Shown here: positions 22,825-32,036 of the stretch, one piece after another
Layout: every line of letters begins with the position of its first letter
Position numbering within the stretch: the stretch's first letter is position 1
Assembly (NCBI GenBank): GCA_003696155.1
Contig: RFFP01000028.1
Location: 1 to 32,371 of the forward strand
DNA from: Acidobacteriota bacterium
GTDB lineage: Bacteria; Aquificota; Aquificia; Aquificales; Aquificaceae
Length of the DNA stretch: 32,371 nucleotides
Direction: 5' to 3'
The notes under the pieces: model-generated
Seen by the model: only the letters and a program-made list of their open reading frames with translations
What the model was told of the DNA's origin: nothing
Databases searched by the model: none
Position numbers and translations under genes: made by a program

Positions 22825-23454
22825 TTAAACCCTTGAGTAAAACTCTATTATGTACTGCAAGTTTATGGGTATCTCTAGCTCTATATCTCTCGGCAGGTCT
22901 ATAACCTTACCCTTGAAGTTTTCCTTATCAAGTTCCAACCAGCTTGGAATGCTTCTCGGGTCTATATCTTGGATGTTCCCTATAAGCTGAGGTATGTCCC
23001 TTGATGTGGGCTTTACCTCTATAACGTCTCCTACCTCTACCCTGTATGAAGGTATGTTTACCTTCTTGCCATTTATGAGGAAGTGTCCGTGGCTTATCCA
23101 TTGTCTTGCTTGCCTTCTGGTAGCAGCAAATCCCAACCTGTATACTACGTTGTCTAACCTCCTTTCAAGGAGCTGAAGAAGTACCTGACCCGTGTTTCCT
23201 TTGGAACGAGATGCCTCATCAAAGTATCTCTTAAACTGCTTTTCCCTAAGGCCTCCATATAAAAACTTCAGCTTTTGCTTTTCCAAAAGCCGCACACCGT
23301 ACTCGGTAAGCTTACGCCTTCTTCCCTTTACCCTGCCATGCTGTCCCGGTGGAAAGTTCCTACGTGCCAGTGTTTTTGGAGCACCTTTCTTCCCAGACAC
23401 TACAACGCCTAACCTTCTGTCACCCTTTACCTGTGGTCCTATGTACCTACCCAT
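22825..23454 (-). CDS. rpsD: ribosomal protein S4
   Basis: Primary 16S rRNA-binding protein and assembly initiator of the small subunit. 209 residues with MGRYIGPQVKGDRRLG at the start and the S4 domain (RRLDNVVYRLGFAATRRQARQ) near 97-117. The N-terminus lacks the four zinc cysteines, so this is the zinc-free form. It starts 3 bases after rpsK. Confidence 0.97.
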   Translation of the reverse strand: MGRYIGPQVKGDRRLGVVVSGKKGAPKTLARRNFPPGQHGRVKGRRRKLTEYGVRLLEKQKLKFLYGGLREKQFKRYFDEASRSKGNTGQVLLQLLERRLDNVVYRLGFAATRRQARQWISHGHFLINGKKVNIPSYRVEVGDVIEVKPTSRDIPQLIGNIQDIDPRSIPSWLELDKENFKGKVIDLPRDIELEIPINLQYIIEFYSRV

Positions 23455-23457
23455 GGA

Positions 23458-23847
23458 TTAAACCCTCCTCTTGGCAGGTGGTCTACAACCATTATGGGGA
23501 ATGGGAGTTATATCCCTTATGGTCTTTATTTTTATACCTGCCGCATGTATGGCTCTGAGGGCTGACTCTCTGCCCGCTCCGGCACCCTTTATCCTTACTT
23601 CCGCCTCTTGGAGTCCAAACTCCTGCACTGCTCTCCTTGCTGCCTTCTGTGCTGCGAGCTGTGCAGCATAGGGTGTACTCTTTCTAGTACCCTTAAATCC
23701 TACCGTTCCACCGCTTTCCCATGCCAGCGTGTTGCCCTGCTTGTCCGTTATGTTGATTATGGTGTTGTTGAAGGTGCTCAGTATGTGAACTATACCTTCA
23801 GTCACCGTTTTTTTCTGCTTTTTGGGCTGTTGCTTCCTTTTTGCCAT
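23458..23847 (-). CDS. rpsK: ribosomal protein S11
   Basis: Small-subunit platform protein that contacts the mRNA Shine-Dalgarno helix region. 129 residues; [19 protein letters not shown] near 18-36 and a C-terminal [15 protein letters not shown] match the family. It lies between rpsM and rpsD, with an SD 5' of the ATG. Confidence 0.97.
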   Translation of the reverse strand: MAKRKQQPKKQKKTVTEGIVHILSTFNNTIINITDKQGNTLAWESGGTVGFKGTRKSTPYAAQLAAQKAARRAVQEFGLQEAEVRIKGAGAGRESALRAIHAAGIKIKTIRDITPIPHNGCRPPAKRRV

Positions 23848-23859
23848 AAAGTGACCTCC

Positions 23860-24240
23860 TTACTTGACTATCTTCTTCTTAGTACCACCCACCGTTTTCC
23901 TCTTACCCTTTCTGGTTCTTGAGTTGGTTTTTGTTTGTTGACCTCTTACAGGCAGACCTTTAACGTGCCTTATGCCCCTATAGCATCCCATATCTATGAG
24001 CTTCTTTACGTTCATCTGAACCTCTCTTCTGAGGTCTCCTTCTACGGTGTAGTTTTGCTCTATGAATTTCCTAATGGTGTTAAGCTCCTCAGGGGTTAGC
24101 TCACCCAATCTTTTTGTGGGTGGTATACCAGTTCTTTCGCATATCTCCCTTGACCTAGCCCAACCTATACCGTAAAGATAGGTCAGGGCAACCTCTAGTT
24201 TTTTACCATCTGGAAGGTCAACACCCGCTATCCTTGCCAT
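23860..24240 (-). CDS. rpsM: ribosomal protein S13
   Basis: Small-subunit head protein that bridges to the large subunit and touches P-site tRNA. 126 residues beginning [20 protein letters not shown]; the C-terminal basic tail [17 protein letters not shown] is characteristic. Ten bases after rpmJ, it begins the alpha operon part of the run. Confidence 0.97.
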   Translation of the reverse strand: MARIAGVDLPDGKKLEVALTYLYGIGWARSREICERTGIPPTKRLGELTPEELNTIRKFIEQNYTVEGDLRREVQMNVKKLIDMGCYRGIRHVKGLPVRGQQTKTNSRTRKGKRKTVGGTKKKIVK

Positions 24241-24250
24241 AACTTACCTC

Positions 24251-24367
24251 CTAACTGCCTTGCCTCTGTTTGTGCTTAGGATTCTCACATATAACCATCA
24301 CTCTTCCCTTTCTTCTTATAACCTTGCACTTAGCGCACATAGGTTTTACAGAGGGTTTAACCTTCAT
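24251..24367 (-). CDS. rpmJ: ribosomal protein L36
   Basis: A 38-residue large-subunit protein. Translation of the - strand gives [19 protein letters not shown], then [19 protein letters not shown] and a TAG stop. The zinc ribbon C11-x2-C14...C27...H32 is intact, so this is the zinc-binding (C+) paralogue. GGAGGTGA lies 6 bases before the ATG. It sits in its usual position between infA and rpsM. Confidence 0.95.
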   Translation of the reverse strand: MKVKPSVKPMCAKCKVIRRKGRVMVICENPKHKQRQGS

Positions 24368-24389
24368 ATTATATCACCTCCATAGTTTT

Positions 24390-24629
24390 TTAGCTCCTGT
24401 AAATTATCCTACCGCGGGTTAAGTCGTAAGGTGATAGTTCTACCTTGACCTTGTCCCCTGGTAGTATCCTTATAAAGTGTATTCTCATCTTACCAGATAC
24501 GTGGGCGAGCACCTCATGCCCTGTTTCTAACTTCACTCTAAACATGGCGTTTGGGAGGGCTTCAACCACCTCGCCCTCAAGAACTATGCCCTTTTCCTTC
24601 TGCTTTTCTTCACCCTTTTTCTTAGCCAT
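24390..24629 (-). CDS. infA: translation initiation factor IF-1
   Basis: Binds the ribosomal A site during initiation; single S1/OB-fold domain. 79 residues with [20 protein letters not shown] and [20 protein letters not shown] in family order. The lysine-rich extension at the N-terminus (about 12 residues) is slightly longer than in most bacteria. It overlaps the map stop by 8 bases. Confidence 0.96.
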   Translation of the reverse strand: MAKKKGEEKQKEKGIVLEGEVVEALPNAMFRVKLETGHEVLAHVSGKMRIHFIRILPGDKVKVELSPYDLTRGRIIYRS

Positions 24630-25413
24630 CCTTAAACTCCGTAAGGACCATTGGCCCCTGTTTTGTTACCGCAACCACGTACTCGTAGTGGGCTGCAGGG
24701 CTCCCATCGGCGGTCACAACGGTCCAACGGTCACCATTGTGGCTTATCTCATCCGTACCCAAGGACAGCATGGGTTCTAAGGCTAAAACCATTCCCTGCC
24801 TCAGTTTGTAATCCTTCCTTTCCTGCCTAAAGGTTTCCGGATGATTTGGTATGAAGGGTTCTTCGTGTACCTTTCTACCTATACCGTGCCCACCTAAATT
24901 CTTAAGGGGATAGAGCCCATACTTTTTGGCAACTCTGTATATTACATCCACTATGTCCGATACCCAGTTTCCTGGAAGGCATACCTTTACCGCCTCCTCC
25001 AGGGCTTCTTTTGTGGCCATCATGAGAAGCTCCTTCTCCTTGCTAACCTCTCCTACCGCAACGGTTATAGCTGAATCACCCGCGTACCCCTCAAAGAAAG
25101 CCCCGAAGTCCAGGCTCACTATGTCTCCCTCCTTTATTAAGATCTCCTTCTTAGGAAGGCCATGCACCACCGCTTCGTTGACAGAGACACACAGGCTTGC
25201 GGGAAATCTATCATCGCTAAAGGGGGGTTTGTATCCCAAAAAGGCGGGTTTTGCCCCTCTCTTTTTTGTCTCCTCTCTTGCTATCATATCCAGCTCATGG
25301 GTAGACATGCCAGGTTTTATACTCCTTTTGAGGGCTTCCAACACTTCTACCACAACCTGACATGCCCTCCTTATCTTCTCAATCTCCTTAAAAGAGTAAA
25401 GCTCAACCGCCAT
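24622..25413 (-). CDS. map: methionine aminopeptidase type I
   Basis: Removes the initiator methionine from new proteins. 263 residues. The five metal ligands are recognisable: aspartates in [20 protein letters not shown], histidine in [11 protein letters not shown], glutamate in LALEPML, and glutamate in AHYEYVVAV near the end. [11 protein letters not shown] is diagnostic for type I. It lies in the common secY-adk-map-infA order and overlaps adk by 11 bases. Confidence 0.97.
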   Translation of the reverse strand: MAVELYSFKEIEKIRRACQVVVEVLEALKRSIKPGMSTHELDMIAREETKKRGAKPAFLGYKPPFSDDRFPASLCVSVNEAVVHGLPKKEILIKEGDIVSLDFGAFFEGYAGDSAITVAVGEVSKEKELLMMATKEALEEAVKVCLPGNWVSDIVDVIYRVAKKYGLYPLKNLGGHGIGRKVHEEPFIPNHPETFRQERKDYKLRQGMVLALEPMLSLGTDEISHNGDRWTVVTADGSPAAHYEYVVAVTKQGPMVLTEFKDG

Positions 25414-26044
25414 CCTTTAATAACCTCTTTAGTTCTTCATAGACCTCTTCAACGCTCTTACCTGCGTCTAAACTAATTAGTTTATTCTTTCTTCTATAAA
25501 AGTCAACGAGGCTTGCCGTTTGCTCTTTGTATACCCTTATCCTGTTTCTGACAACATCCTCCCTATCATCCTCTCTTTGAAGGAGCTTACCTCCGCAGAG
25601 GTCGCATACCATGTCATCCTTTGGTGGCTTGTATACCCTATGGTATAGGGCACCGCAGGATGAACATGTTAACCTTCCAGACAACCTCTCAACTATGAGC
25701 TCCTCAGGTGCATCGAAAAAAAGGACCTTATTTACCTCTTTGCCGTGTCTTTTGAGCATATCTTCCAGTGCTTCAGCCTGTGCTATGGTTCTTGGAAAAC
25801 CGTCAAGTATAACCCTTCCACCCTCTGGCATGGCTTCCTCTATGAGAGCTATTATTAACTGGTCTGGCACGAGCTCTCCCCTGCCCATGTACTCCTTTGC
25901 CATCTTCCCAAGTTCCGTCCCCTTTGCTACCGCATCTCTAAGCATGTCTCCCGTGGAGATGTGAACAAAACCCAGCTCCTTTGAAAGTGTTTTGGCCTGT
26001 GTGCCTTTGCCAGAACCAGGCGGACCAAGAAAGACAACTATCAC
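25403..26044 (-). CDS. adk: adenylate kinase (zinc-lid form)
   Basis: Interconverts ATP + AMP and 2 ADP. 213 residues with P-loop GPPGSGKGTQA (7-17), the AMP-site STGDMLRD, and DGFPRT. The LID domain has four cysteines, CSSC and CDLC (about 127-151), a structural zinc site common in thermophiles and Gram-positive bacteria. It overlaps secY by 4 bases. Confidence 0.97.
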   Translation of the reverse strand: MIVVFLGPPGSGKGTQAKTLSKELGFVHISTGDMLRDAVAKGTELGKMAKEYMGRGELVPDQLIIALIEEAMPEGGRVILDGFPRTIAQAEALEDMLKRHGKEVNKVLFFDAPEELIVERLSGRLTCSSCGALYHRVYKPPKDDMVCDLCGGKLLQREDDREDVVRNRIRVYKEQTASLVDFYRRKNKLISLDAGKSVEEVYEELKRLLKDGG

Positions 26045-27336
26045 TTTATCTTCCTCCCGTAGCGTGTGTACCTTCTCTGAAGAAGCTGAGCCTCAAGCTT
26101 GTTCATGGTATCGAGGGCAACACCAACCACTATTAGGGCGGTAGTGCCACCAAAATAGAAGGGCGCCTTTAACCACAGGCTGATGAATATGGGTACCACA
26201 GCAACCACACTCAAAAAGAGGGCCCCTATGAAAGCCAGACGGTTAACTGTATATTCCAAAAGCTTCTGCGTATCGTGCCCAGGTCTGACGCCCGGTATAA
26301 AGGCTCCTGCCTTCTTTAGATTGTCTGCCACATCCACCGGGTTTATGAGAACTGCGGTGTAAAAATAGGTAAAGAAGATTATGAAGGTTATGTAAAGTAG
26401 GTTGTAGGGTAGGGTGGTTGGGTTGAAGGCGTCGTGCATAGCCCTTGCTATAGGATGCTGTATAAAGCCAAGGACGGTTGAGGGTATGATGAGCAGAGAT
26501 TGGGCAAAGATTATGGGTATAACGCCTGCTGGGTTTATCTTTATGGGTAGATAGCTTGAACCACCCACTATCTCCTGTCTTCCTACCTGTCTCCTGGGGT
26601 ACTGAATGGGTATGCGTCTTTCCGCCTCTTGTATGAAGACAATACCCACGATTACCGCAACTACAAAGATTAAAGCTCCTACAAAGGCAAAGGGGGAAAC
26701 GTCTCCTACTCTCAGCATATCCACAAGCCTTATAAAGGCGCTGGGGAAACCTGCTACTATCCCCGCGAATATGAGCAGGGACATGCCGTTCCCTATGCCC
26801 TTTTCCGTTATCCTATCCCCAACCCATACGAGAAACATGGTTGAAGAGATAAGGGCTATTACCGTGGTAATGCTGAAGAGCAGACCTCCCTCGGGAACTA
26901 TAGGTGTCCCCTTTGGAGAAACCTGACCCTGAAGCCATACCGCTATACCTATGGATTGGACGAGGGCAACAAAGAGGGTAAGATACCTCGTATACTGGTT
27001 TATCTTGTACCTTCCGTAGTCCCCTTCCTCTTTTGCGAGCCTCTGAAGCTCTGGCACCGCAACGGTCAAAAGTTGCATCATTATGGAAGCAGATATGTAT
27101 GGCATTACTCCCAAGGCAAAGAGGGTCATCCTGCCGAGGTTCCCTCCAGAGAAGATATCGTACAGGTAGAAGATGGTGCCCTCAAAGGTTTTGAAAAACT
27201 CTTGCAGTGCCTGTGTGTCGATTCCGGGAAGAGGTATATGACTTCCCAACCTGTATATGGCTAGCATGAACAACGTGTATAGAAACCTCTTCCTGAAGTC
27301 CTCCAGTGAGAAGAGCTGTTTTATGTACTCTACCAC
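26041..27336 (-). CDS. secY: preprotein translocase subunit SecY
   Basis: The protein-conducting channel in the inner membrane. 431 residues with ten hydrophobic helices; the N-terminus [23 protein letters not shown] and the plug-region signature match the family. The cytoplasmic C-terminus ends [14 protein letters not shown]. It overlaps rplO by 7 bases and adk by 4 bases. Confidence 0.97.
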   Translation of the reverse strand: MVEYIKQLFSLEDFRKRFLYTLFMLAIYRLGSHIPLPGIDTQALQEFFKTFEGTIFYLYDIFSGGNLGRMTLFALGVMPYISASIMMQLLTVAVPELQRLAKEEGDYGRYKINQYTRYLTLFVALVQSIGIAVWLQGQVSPKGTPIVPEGGLLFSITTVIALISSTMFLVWVGDRITEKGIGNGMSLLIFAGIVAGFPSAFIRLVDMLRVGDVSPFAFVGALIFVVAVIVGIVFIQEAERRIPIQYPRRQVGRQEIVGGSSYLPIKINPAGVIPIIFAQSLLIIPSTVLGFIQHPIARAMHDAFNPTTLPYNLLYITFIIFFTYFYTAVLINPVDVADNLKKAGAFIPGVRPGHDTQKLLEYTVNRLAFIGALFLSVVAVVPIFISLWLKAPFYFGGTTALIVVGVALDTMNKLEAQLLQRRYTRYGRKIK

Positions 27337-27779
27337 CTTACCTCCTCGCAGGTACCACCTGCGCCTTCTATCTTTTGCTTTGCACTGGTGGAAAAGGCAT
27401 GAGCCTTTACCTTAAGGGGTTTTGAGAGCTCTCCATCACCGAGTACTTTAACAGGCATTCCCTTCTTTACAAGTCCCTTTTGAAGGAGCGCCTGTGGTGT
27501 TACCTCTTCACCGCTGCTAAAGTACCTTTCTAAAGTTTTGAGGTTTATCACAGAGTACTCAATCTTGTCCACCGGCCTAAATCCCCTCTTGGGAACCCTT
27601 TTATGGAGGGGTGTTTGGCCACCTTCAAACCAAGAGGGAAGCCTTTTGTCCCCGGACCTTGTCTTTTGACCTTTGTGACCCTTACCACAGGTCTTCCCAA
27701 GACCAGAACCTATACCTCTACCTACCCTTCTCCTTTCCTTTGTAGCTCCTTCTTCAGGTGCAAGCTCATGAAGTTTCAT
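27330..27779 (-). CDS. rplO: ribosomal protein L15
   Basis: Late-assembly large-subunit protein. 149 residues beginning [20 protein letters not shown]; the glycine-rich [18 protein letters not shown] motif near 20-37 is typical. It overlaps rpmD by 14 bases. Confidence 0.97.
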   Translation of the reverse strand: MKLHELAPEEGATKERRRVGRGIGSGLGKTCGKGHKGQKTRSGDKRLPSWFEGGQTPLHKRVPKRGFRPVDKIEYSVINLKTLERYFSSGEEVTPQALLQKGLVKKGMPVKVLGDGELSKPLKVKAHAFSTSAKQKIEGAGGTCEEVRW

Positions 27780-27960
27780 CGCTTACCTCCTCAACCTTTA
27801 ACAGATAAACTGCCTTTCTGATGTTTCCTCTGACCATGGGATTGTCTTCCAATATAACAACCTGTCCCCTTTTCTTAAGGCCCAAACTCCTCACCGCCAT
27901 AATTTGCGCCTCAGGTTTTCCGGCAAGGCCCCTCATCAAAGTCAATCTAAGCTTAGCCAT
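27766..27960 (-). CDS. rpmD: ribosomal protein L30
   Basis: A 64-residue large-subunit protein. The ATG at 27960 is chosen because GGAGGT is 6 bases upstream and the protein then begins [19 protein letters not shown] like other L30 proteins. The reading frame continues 24 codons upstream into rpsE, but those residues do not resemble L30. Confidence 0.95.
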   Translation of the reverse strand: MAKLRLTLMRGLAGKPEAQIMAVRSLGLKKRGQVVILEDNPMVRGNIRKAVYLLKVEEVSDETS

Positions 27961-27973
27961 CTCTCTACCTCCT

Positions 27974-28561
27974 TCAAGGCACCTGCAGGTTTCTTGCATA
28001 GGGATTGTAGCGTCTTTTGAAAAGCTCCACATCCAATCCCCTTACTTTTGCAACTTCCTCAAGAGAGGTGAGCTTCAGAAGGGCGTCAAAGACCGCCCTT
28101 ACCACGTTGTTAGGGTTTGTACTGCCTTGGAGCTTGGTAAGTATGTCTGTATAACCTGCAAGTTCAAAGATGGGTTTGGCTGCACCACCTGCCACTATAC
28201 CCGTTCCGCGCCTTGCGGGCAACAACTTTATCGTAGTTGGTCCGTAGTGTCCTACAACATCATGAGGAACGGTCCCGCTCTCTATTGGAACCCTTATTAG
28301 GTGCTTTTTCCCGTCTTCTATAGCCTTTGCAATAGCTATGGGAACCTCCCTCGCTTTGCCGAGTCCAAAGCCTACAAAACCCCTCTTATCGCCTACTATA
28401 ACCAGTGCGCTGAAAGAAAACCTTTTTCCGCCCTTTGTAACCCTCGTGGTCCTCTTTGCGTATATTAGTCTTTCCTCTATCTGCAGCTGGTCTTCAAGCT
28501 CTGCAATCCTCTGCTCTCTTCTCCTTACATCGATTAGCCTCTCTAAAGATACACCACCCAT
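27974..28561 (-). CDS. rpsE: ribosomal protein S5
   Basis: Small-subunit protein at the mRNA entry and accuracy centre. 195 residues; the double-stranded RNA-binding N-domain with TRVTKGGKRFSFSALVIVGD (about 39-58) and the C-domain with VRAVFDALLKLTS are clear. The N-terminal extension (~30 residues) is charged and helical. Confidence 0.97.
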   Translation of the reverse strand: MGGVSLERLIDVRRREQRIAELEDQLQIEERLIYAKRTTRVTKGGKRFSFSALVIVGDKRGFVGFGLGKAREVPIAIAKAIEDGKKHLIRVPIESGTVPHDVVGHYGPTTIKLLPARRGTGIVAGGAAKPIFELAGYTDILTKLQGSTNPNNVVRAVFDALLKLTSLEEVAKVRGLDVELFKRRYNPYARNLQVP

Positions 28562-28579
28562 GTTAACAATCCTCCTTCT

Positions 28580-28951
28580 TTAAAACTCAAGACCTAGCTC
28601 TCTGCACTTGTCTGCAAAGGCTTTTATCTTACCATGGTATATAAAACCGCCTCTGTCAAATACCACCTTTTTTATACCTTTCTCAAAGGCCTTTTTAACA
28701 AGTACCTCGGCCACCTTCTGCACATCATTTATGGACTTTCCTCCTCTTTTGCCCGCGAGCTCCACAAACTCTGGGTCTATGGAAGAGGCTGAAACTAGGG
28801 TGTGCCCCTTTGTATCATCTACGACCTGGGCGTAGAAAGCGTTTAAACTCCTGTATACGCACAACCTTGGTCTTTCTTGTGTTCCGAAAACCTTTTTCCT
28901 TATCCTTTTATGTCTTCTTTCCCTTTTTTCATGCTTTGTGAGCTTAGCCAT
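28580..28951 (-). CDS. rplR: ribosomal protein L18
   Basis: 5S rRNA-binding protein of the large subunit. 123 residues; basic N-terminus [14 protein letters not shown] and [20 protein letters not shown] follow the family. It ends [19 protein letters not shown] as expected. Confidence 0.97.
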   Translation of the reverse strand: MAKLTKHEKRERRHKRIRKKVFGTQERPRLCVYRSLNAFYAQVVDDTKGHTLVSASSIDPEFVELAGKRGGKSINDVQKVAEVLVKKAFEKGIKKVVFDRGGFIYHGKIKAFADKCRELGLEF

Positions 28952-28962
28952 GCCTTACCTCC

Positions 28963-29517
28963 TTACTTTTTGCCACCCTTACCCTTTCCGGCAGACTTAC
29001 CAGCCTTAAGCCTGAGGACCTCACCCTCATACCTTATACCCTTACCCTTGTAAGCATCGGGTTTTCTAAAGGACCTTATCTGCGCACAGACTTGTCCAAC
29101 CCTCTCCTTGCTTATACCGCTCACGTAAATCTTGTTTTCCCTGACCTCTATCTTTACATCTGGGGGTATGGGGTAGACTACGGGGTGAGAGAGTCCAAGG
29201 CTAAGCTCTAAGTTGTTGCCCTTTACCCCCGCTCTGTAGCCAAGACCTACGACCTCTAAGACCTTTGTAAAGCCCTCTGTAACCCCCTTTATCATATTCC
29301 TTATGAGGGCCGCGGTAGTTCCATGTATAGCCCTGTGAAAGGGTTGATCTGTGGGCCTTTCCACCCTTATGGTGTTGCCCTCTAAAGACACCTTTACGTC
29401 CGGGTGGACCTCCATAGAGAGCTTGCCCTTTGGACCTTCTACTAGGAAGGTCCTGCCTTGAAGGCTTACCTTTACATTCTGCGGTATTTCTATGGGTTTT
29501 TTCCCTATCCTTGACAT
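28963..29517 (-). CDS. rplF: ribosomal protein L6
   Basis: Large-subunit protein near the sarcin-ricin loop and factor-binding site. 184 residues starting [17 protein letters not shown]; the C-terminal [15 protein letters not shown] motif is diagnostic. It is 9-11 bases from its neighbours. Confidence 0.97.
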   Translation of the reverse strand: MSRIGKKPIEIPQNVKVSLQGRTFLVEGPKGKLSMEVHPDVKVSLEGNTIRVERPTDQPFHRAIHGTTAALIRNMIKGVTEGFTKVLEVVGLGYRAGVKGNNLELSLGLSHPVVYPIPPDVKIEVRENKIYVSGISKERVGQVCAQIRSFRKPDAYKGKGIRYEGEVLRLKAGKSAGKGKGGKK

Positions 29518-29526
29518 GCTTTCACC

Positions 29527-29937
29527 TCACCTTACGTATGCTATAAGCTCTCCACCTTTCCCAAGCCTTCTAGCCTCGTGGTCTGTTATAAGCCCTGAGT
29601 CGGTGGAGAGTATGGCTATACCAAGGCCTCTGGATACATAGGGTATCCTGTGCTTGGGCATGTATACCCTTCTTCCAGGCTTTGAAACTTTCTGAATATG
29701 GCTTATTGCGTTCCTCTCTTTCTTTGGGTCCAGGTACTTAAGGTGTATCCTTATGGTGTACTGGGTTCCTTTTTGATGCTCTTTGTCCTGGAGCCTTTCC
29801 CAATCCTTTATATAACCCTCTTTCTTGAGCAGTTCAAGTATGGACTCCTTTAACTTTGATGAGGGAACGTCCACATAGTCCATCCTTCTAGAAATGGCGT
29901 TTTTTATAGCCGAGAACATATCCGCTACTGGGTCCAT
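29527..29937 (-). CDS. rpsH: ribosomal protein S8
   Basis: Central-domain 16S rRNA-binding protein; in other bacteria it also represses spc operon translation. 136 residues with MDPVADMFSAIKNAISRRM at the start and GLGIAILSTDSGLITDHEAR near the end. Confidence 0.97.
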   Translation of the reverse strand: MDPVADMFSAIKNAISRRMDYVDVPSSKLKESILELLKKEGYIKDWERLQDKEHQKGTQYTIRIHLKYLDPKKERNAISHIQKVSKPGRRVYMPKHRIPYVSRGLGIAILSTDSGLITDHEARRLGKGGELIAYVR

Positions 29938-29948
29938 GTCTTACCTCC

Positions 29949-30137
29949 TTACCAGCTTGCCTTTCTTACCCCTGGTATCTCACCCTTAAGGGCAAGTTCC
30001 CTAAAACATAGCCTACACATACCAAACTGTCTAATAAAACCCCTTGGCCTTCCACAGAGTGGGCACCTGTTTTTCTGTCTAACCCTATACTTTGGGAAAT
30101 GCATTACATCCTTAGCAACCTTTGCTTTCCTTGGCAT
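29949..30137 (-). CDS. rpsN: ribosomal protein S14, zinc type
   Basis: Small-subunit head protein, 62 residues: the short zinc-binding type (also called rpsZ) rather than the ~100-residue form. Two cysteine pairs, CPLC and CRLC, 12 residues apart at about 25-43 bind zinc. GVRKASW ends the protein as in the family. Confidence 0.96.
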   Translation of the reverse strand: MPRKAKVAKDVMHFPKYRVRQKNRCPLCGRPRGFIRQFGMCRLCFRELALKGEIPGVRKASW

Positions 30138-30147
30138 GCTATCCTCC

Positions 30148-30711
30148 TTAAGAGCTCCTTATGGGCAGTCCCAAGAGGGACAAGAGCCATAGGGCTTCTT
30201 CATCGGTCTTTGCTGTTGTATGTATAACTATATCCATACCCCTTATGGCATCCACCTTTTCGTAGTCTATCTCGGGAAATACTATCTGCTCTGCTATACC
30301 AAAGGCGTAGTTACCCCTTCCATCGAAGGAGCGAGGGTTGAGACCCTTAAAGTCCTTAACCCTTGGCAAGGCTACAGATATGAGCTTGTCCAAAAAGTCC
30401 CACATCCTCTCCTTTCTGAGGGTAACCTTAAGACCTACAGGCATACCCTTTCTTAGCTTAAAACCTGCCTCAGATTTCTTTGCCCTTCTAACCGCGGGAT
30501 GTTGACCAGTTATGGCCTTGAGGTCCTCCATGGCCCTCTCAAGCTGCTTTATGTCACCCACCGCTTCACCCACACCCATGTTGACCACTATCTTGACTAT
30601 CCTTGGCACTTCCATAGGGTTTTTATAACGGAAGCGGTTCATCAGCTGTGGGACCACCTCATCCTTGTACTTAAGGTACAGCCTTGGCACGTACTTTGTT
30701 GCTGTGCTCAT
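30148..30711 (-). CDS. rplE: ribosomal protein L5
   Basis: 5S rRNA-binding protein of the central protuberance that contacts P-site tRNA. 187 residues; [19 protein letters not shown] near 35-53 and [19 protein letters not shown] near 150-168 are typical. It overlaps rplX by 4 bases (ATGA). Confidence 0.97.
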   Translation of the reverse strand: MSTATKYVPRLYLKYKDEVVPQLMNRFRYKNPMEVPRIVKIVVNMGVGEAVGDIKQLERAMEDLKAITGQHPAVRRAKKSEAGFKLRKGMPVGLKVTLRKERMWDFLDKLISVALPRVKDFKGLNPRSFDGRGNYAFGIAEQIVFPEIDYEKVDAIRGMDIVIHTTAKTDEEALWLLSLLGLPIRSS

Positions 30712-31073
30712 CTTTCAGCCCTCACTTTGATTACCTTTTCCCTTATTAGGTCAATGTTCTCGTTGCACTTCTTGCAGAATCGGTACTTCCTTAGGTTGTC
30801 CTTTTCTATGACTGTCCTTATACCTACCCTTGTGGGCTTTTCACACTTGGGACACAGAAGCATAACGTTACTTACGTGTATGGGTGCCTCTATCTCGTAT
30901 ATACCGCCTTCCCTTACGTTGGGTATCTCCCTGAGGTGCTTCTTAACTAGGTTTATACCCTTCACCACCACTCTGTTTTCTTCCCTTATAACCCTTAATA
31001 CCTCGCCCACCTTACCCTTTTCCTTACCTCTTAGAACAACCACCGTATCACCCTTCTTTATCTTATTAGCCAT
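30708..31073 (-). CDS. rplX: ribosomal protein L24 with zinc-ribbon segment
   Basis: Initiates large-subunit assembly and lies near the peptide exit. 121 residues: KOW motif [20 protein letters not shown] at the N-terminus. The C-terminal part carries two cysteine pairs, CPKC and CKKC (about 77-104), forming a probable zinc ribbon found in a subset of bacterial L24 proteins and making it ~17 residues longer than the E. coli protein. Confidence 0.96.
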   Translation of the reverse strand: MANKIKKGDTVVVLRGKEKGKVGEVLRVIREENRVVVKGINLVKKHLREIPNVREGGIYEIEAPIHVSNVMLLCPKCEKPTRVGIRTVIEKDNLRKYRFCKKCNENIDLIREKVIKVRAER

Positions 31074-31438
31074 CAGACCACCTCCGGAGCTAAAGAAGCT
31101 AACTTGGTGAACCCTCTGTTCCTAACTTCTCTCGCTATAGGTCCAAGTATACGTGTTCCTAGGGGTTCTCCATACTGGTTTAGCAGAACCACCGCATTGT
31201 CGTCAAACTTTATGTAGCTTCCGTCTGGACGCCTCACTTCCTTCTTAGTCCTAACAACCACTGCCCTGTACACCTTACCCTTCTTTGCTGGGCTGTTAGG
31301 GGCTGCGCTCTTTACGGTGACTGTGACCACATCACCCACCGTGGCATACTGCCTTGGAGCATAGGGTATGCCTATTATCTGCACCTTCTTGGCGCCCGAA
31401 TTGTCCGCCACGTTTGCATAACCCTGCCTCTGTATCAT
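31073..31438 (-). CDS. rplN: ribosomal protein L14
   Basis: Large-subunit protein at the inter-subunit bridge. 121 residues starting [32 protein letters not shown]-like [13 protein letters not shown] is present near the end. It is the first gene of this run. The usual upstream partner rpsQ (S10 operon) is absent, and a promoter lies directly upstream. Confidence 0.97.
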   Translation of the reverse strand: MIQRQGYANVADNSGAKKVQIIGIPYAPRQYATVGDVVTVTVKSAAPNSPAKKGKVYRAVVVRTKKEVRRPDGSYIKFDDNAVVLLNQYGEPLGTRILGPIAREVRNRGFTKLASLAPEVV

Positions 31439-31462
31439 GACTTTTCACCTCTATCGCAATAA

Positions 31463-31473
31463 CAAGCTATTTA
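31463..31473. repeat. 11-bp direct repeat, copy 1
   Basis: CAAGCTATTTA at 31463-31473 is repeated exactly at 31499-31509, 36 bases apart. This copy begins at the -10 of the rplN promoter and spans its start region. Confidence 0.5.
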
Positions 31474-31501
31474 TTATACAGAAACTTTACTAAATATGCA
31501 A
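31473..31501 (-). promoter_or_regulatory. promoter of the spc/alpha superoperon
   Basis: On the - strand TTGCAT (31496-31501) and a perfect TATAAT (31473-31478) are 17 bases apart, about 20 bases before the rplN ribosome-binding site. It is the only promoter seen for the 25-gene run to 18185. Confidence 0.65.
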
Positions 31502-31509
31502 GCTATTTA
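31499..31509. repeat. 11-bp direct repeat, copy 2
   Basis: Second exact copy of CAAGCTATTTA. It covers the upstream half of the -35 of the rplN promoter and the stop codon of the truncated gene upstream. Confidence 0.5.
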
Positions 31510-31785
31510 CCTGCATAGGAGCCTTACAAAAGCACTAAGGGTTATGGACACGCTTTCCTTTTTTGGCTCTGGAGCCTCTATGGTTGTCTTTTCAAGGACC
31601 ATGACCCTGGCTGCTTCGTAGATAGGTTTACCGGCGGCAGTGTATTCTATGCTTGATAGAGAGCAGTTTTTTCCGAGCCTTTCCCCAACCCCCTTACTAA
31701 AACCCAGGGCTCTGTCCACGATCTCCATCCTAAGTTCCTCTTCTACCTCTCTTATTCTCTTCTTAGACAGAACCGTCTGCAGTGC
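31507..31785 (-). pseudogene. 3' remnant of a gene, probably SIMPL-domain (DUF541) protein
   Basis: The frame encodes a C-terminal piece of about 90 residues: a charged helix with KKRIREVEEELRMEIVDRAL, then GVGERLGKN and SLSSIEYT, and a final beta-rich segment ESVSITLSAFVRLL. This order resembles the end of SIMPL-domain envelope proteins, assigned by eye with moderate certainty. An ATG at 31728 is internal. Upstream the frame runs into insertion-sequence DNA at about 31780, so the 5' part is missing or displaced. No signal peptide remains. Confidence 0.5.
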
Positions 31786-32036
31786 TTGTGAGGAAGGATG
31801 CGAAGATAAGGGGCAGTCCTGTGAGGGATAATGTAATAAGGCAGATAAGGAGAGGGAAGAAGAAGTGGAAGGAAGCGGTTGAGTATGGTAAGAGGTGGTT
31901 TATTGAGAGTTTCTTTTCAGCCTTTAAGCGATGGTTTGGAGAATATGTTACAAGCAATAAGTTTGAGAATGTGAAGAAGGAGCTTGTATTCAAGGTTGGG
32001 ATAATAAACATGCTGATGACAAGTGGGATGGTGTAG
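31782..32036 (+). pseudogene. transposase C-terminal fragment
   Basis: Encodes the last ~83 residues of a DDE transposase, from VRKDAKIRG to a stop. It contains YGKRWFIESFFSAFK, the Y-(2)-R-(3)-E-(6)-K signature of IS4/IS5-type enzymes, which carries the third catalytic residue. The GTG at 31782 is not a true start. Without the N-terminal parts it cannot be active. Confidence 0.8.

Noticed and set aside
27961-28032. Extra 24 N-terminal codons for rpmD
   Set aside because: They are out-of-frame rpsE sequence; the ATG at 27960 has GGAGGT at the right distance and gives standard L30 length.
30499-31110. 203-codon + strand open frame
   Set aside because: Antisense to rplE and rplX, both intact ribosomal genes.
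31763-32011. 82-codon - strand open frame
   Set aside because: Antisense to the transposase C-terminal fragment carrying the Y-R-E-K signature; it is a shadow.
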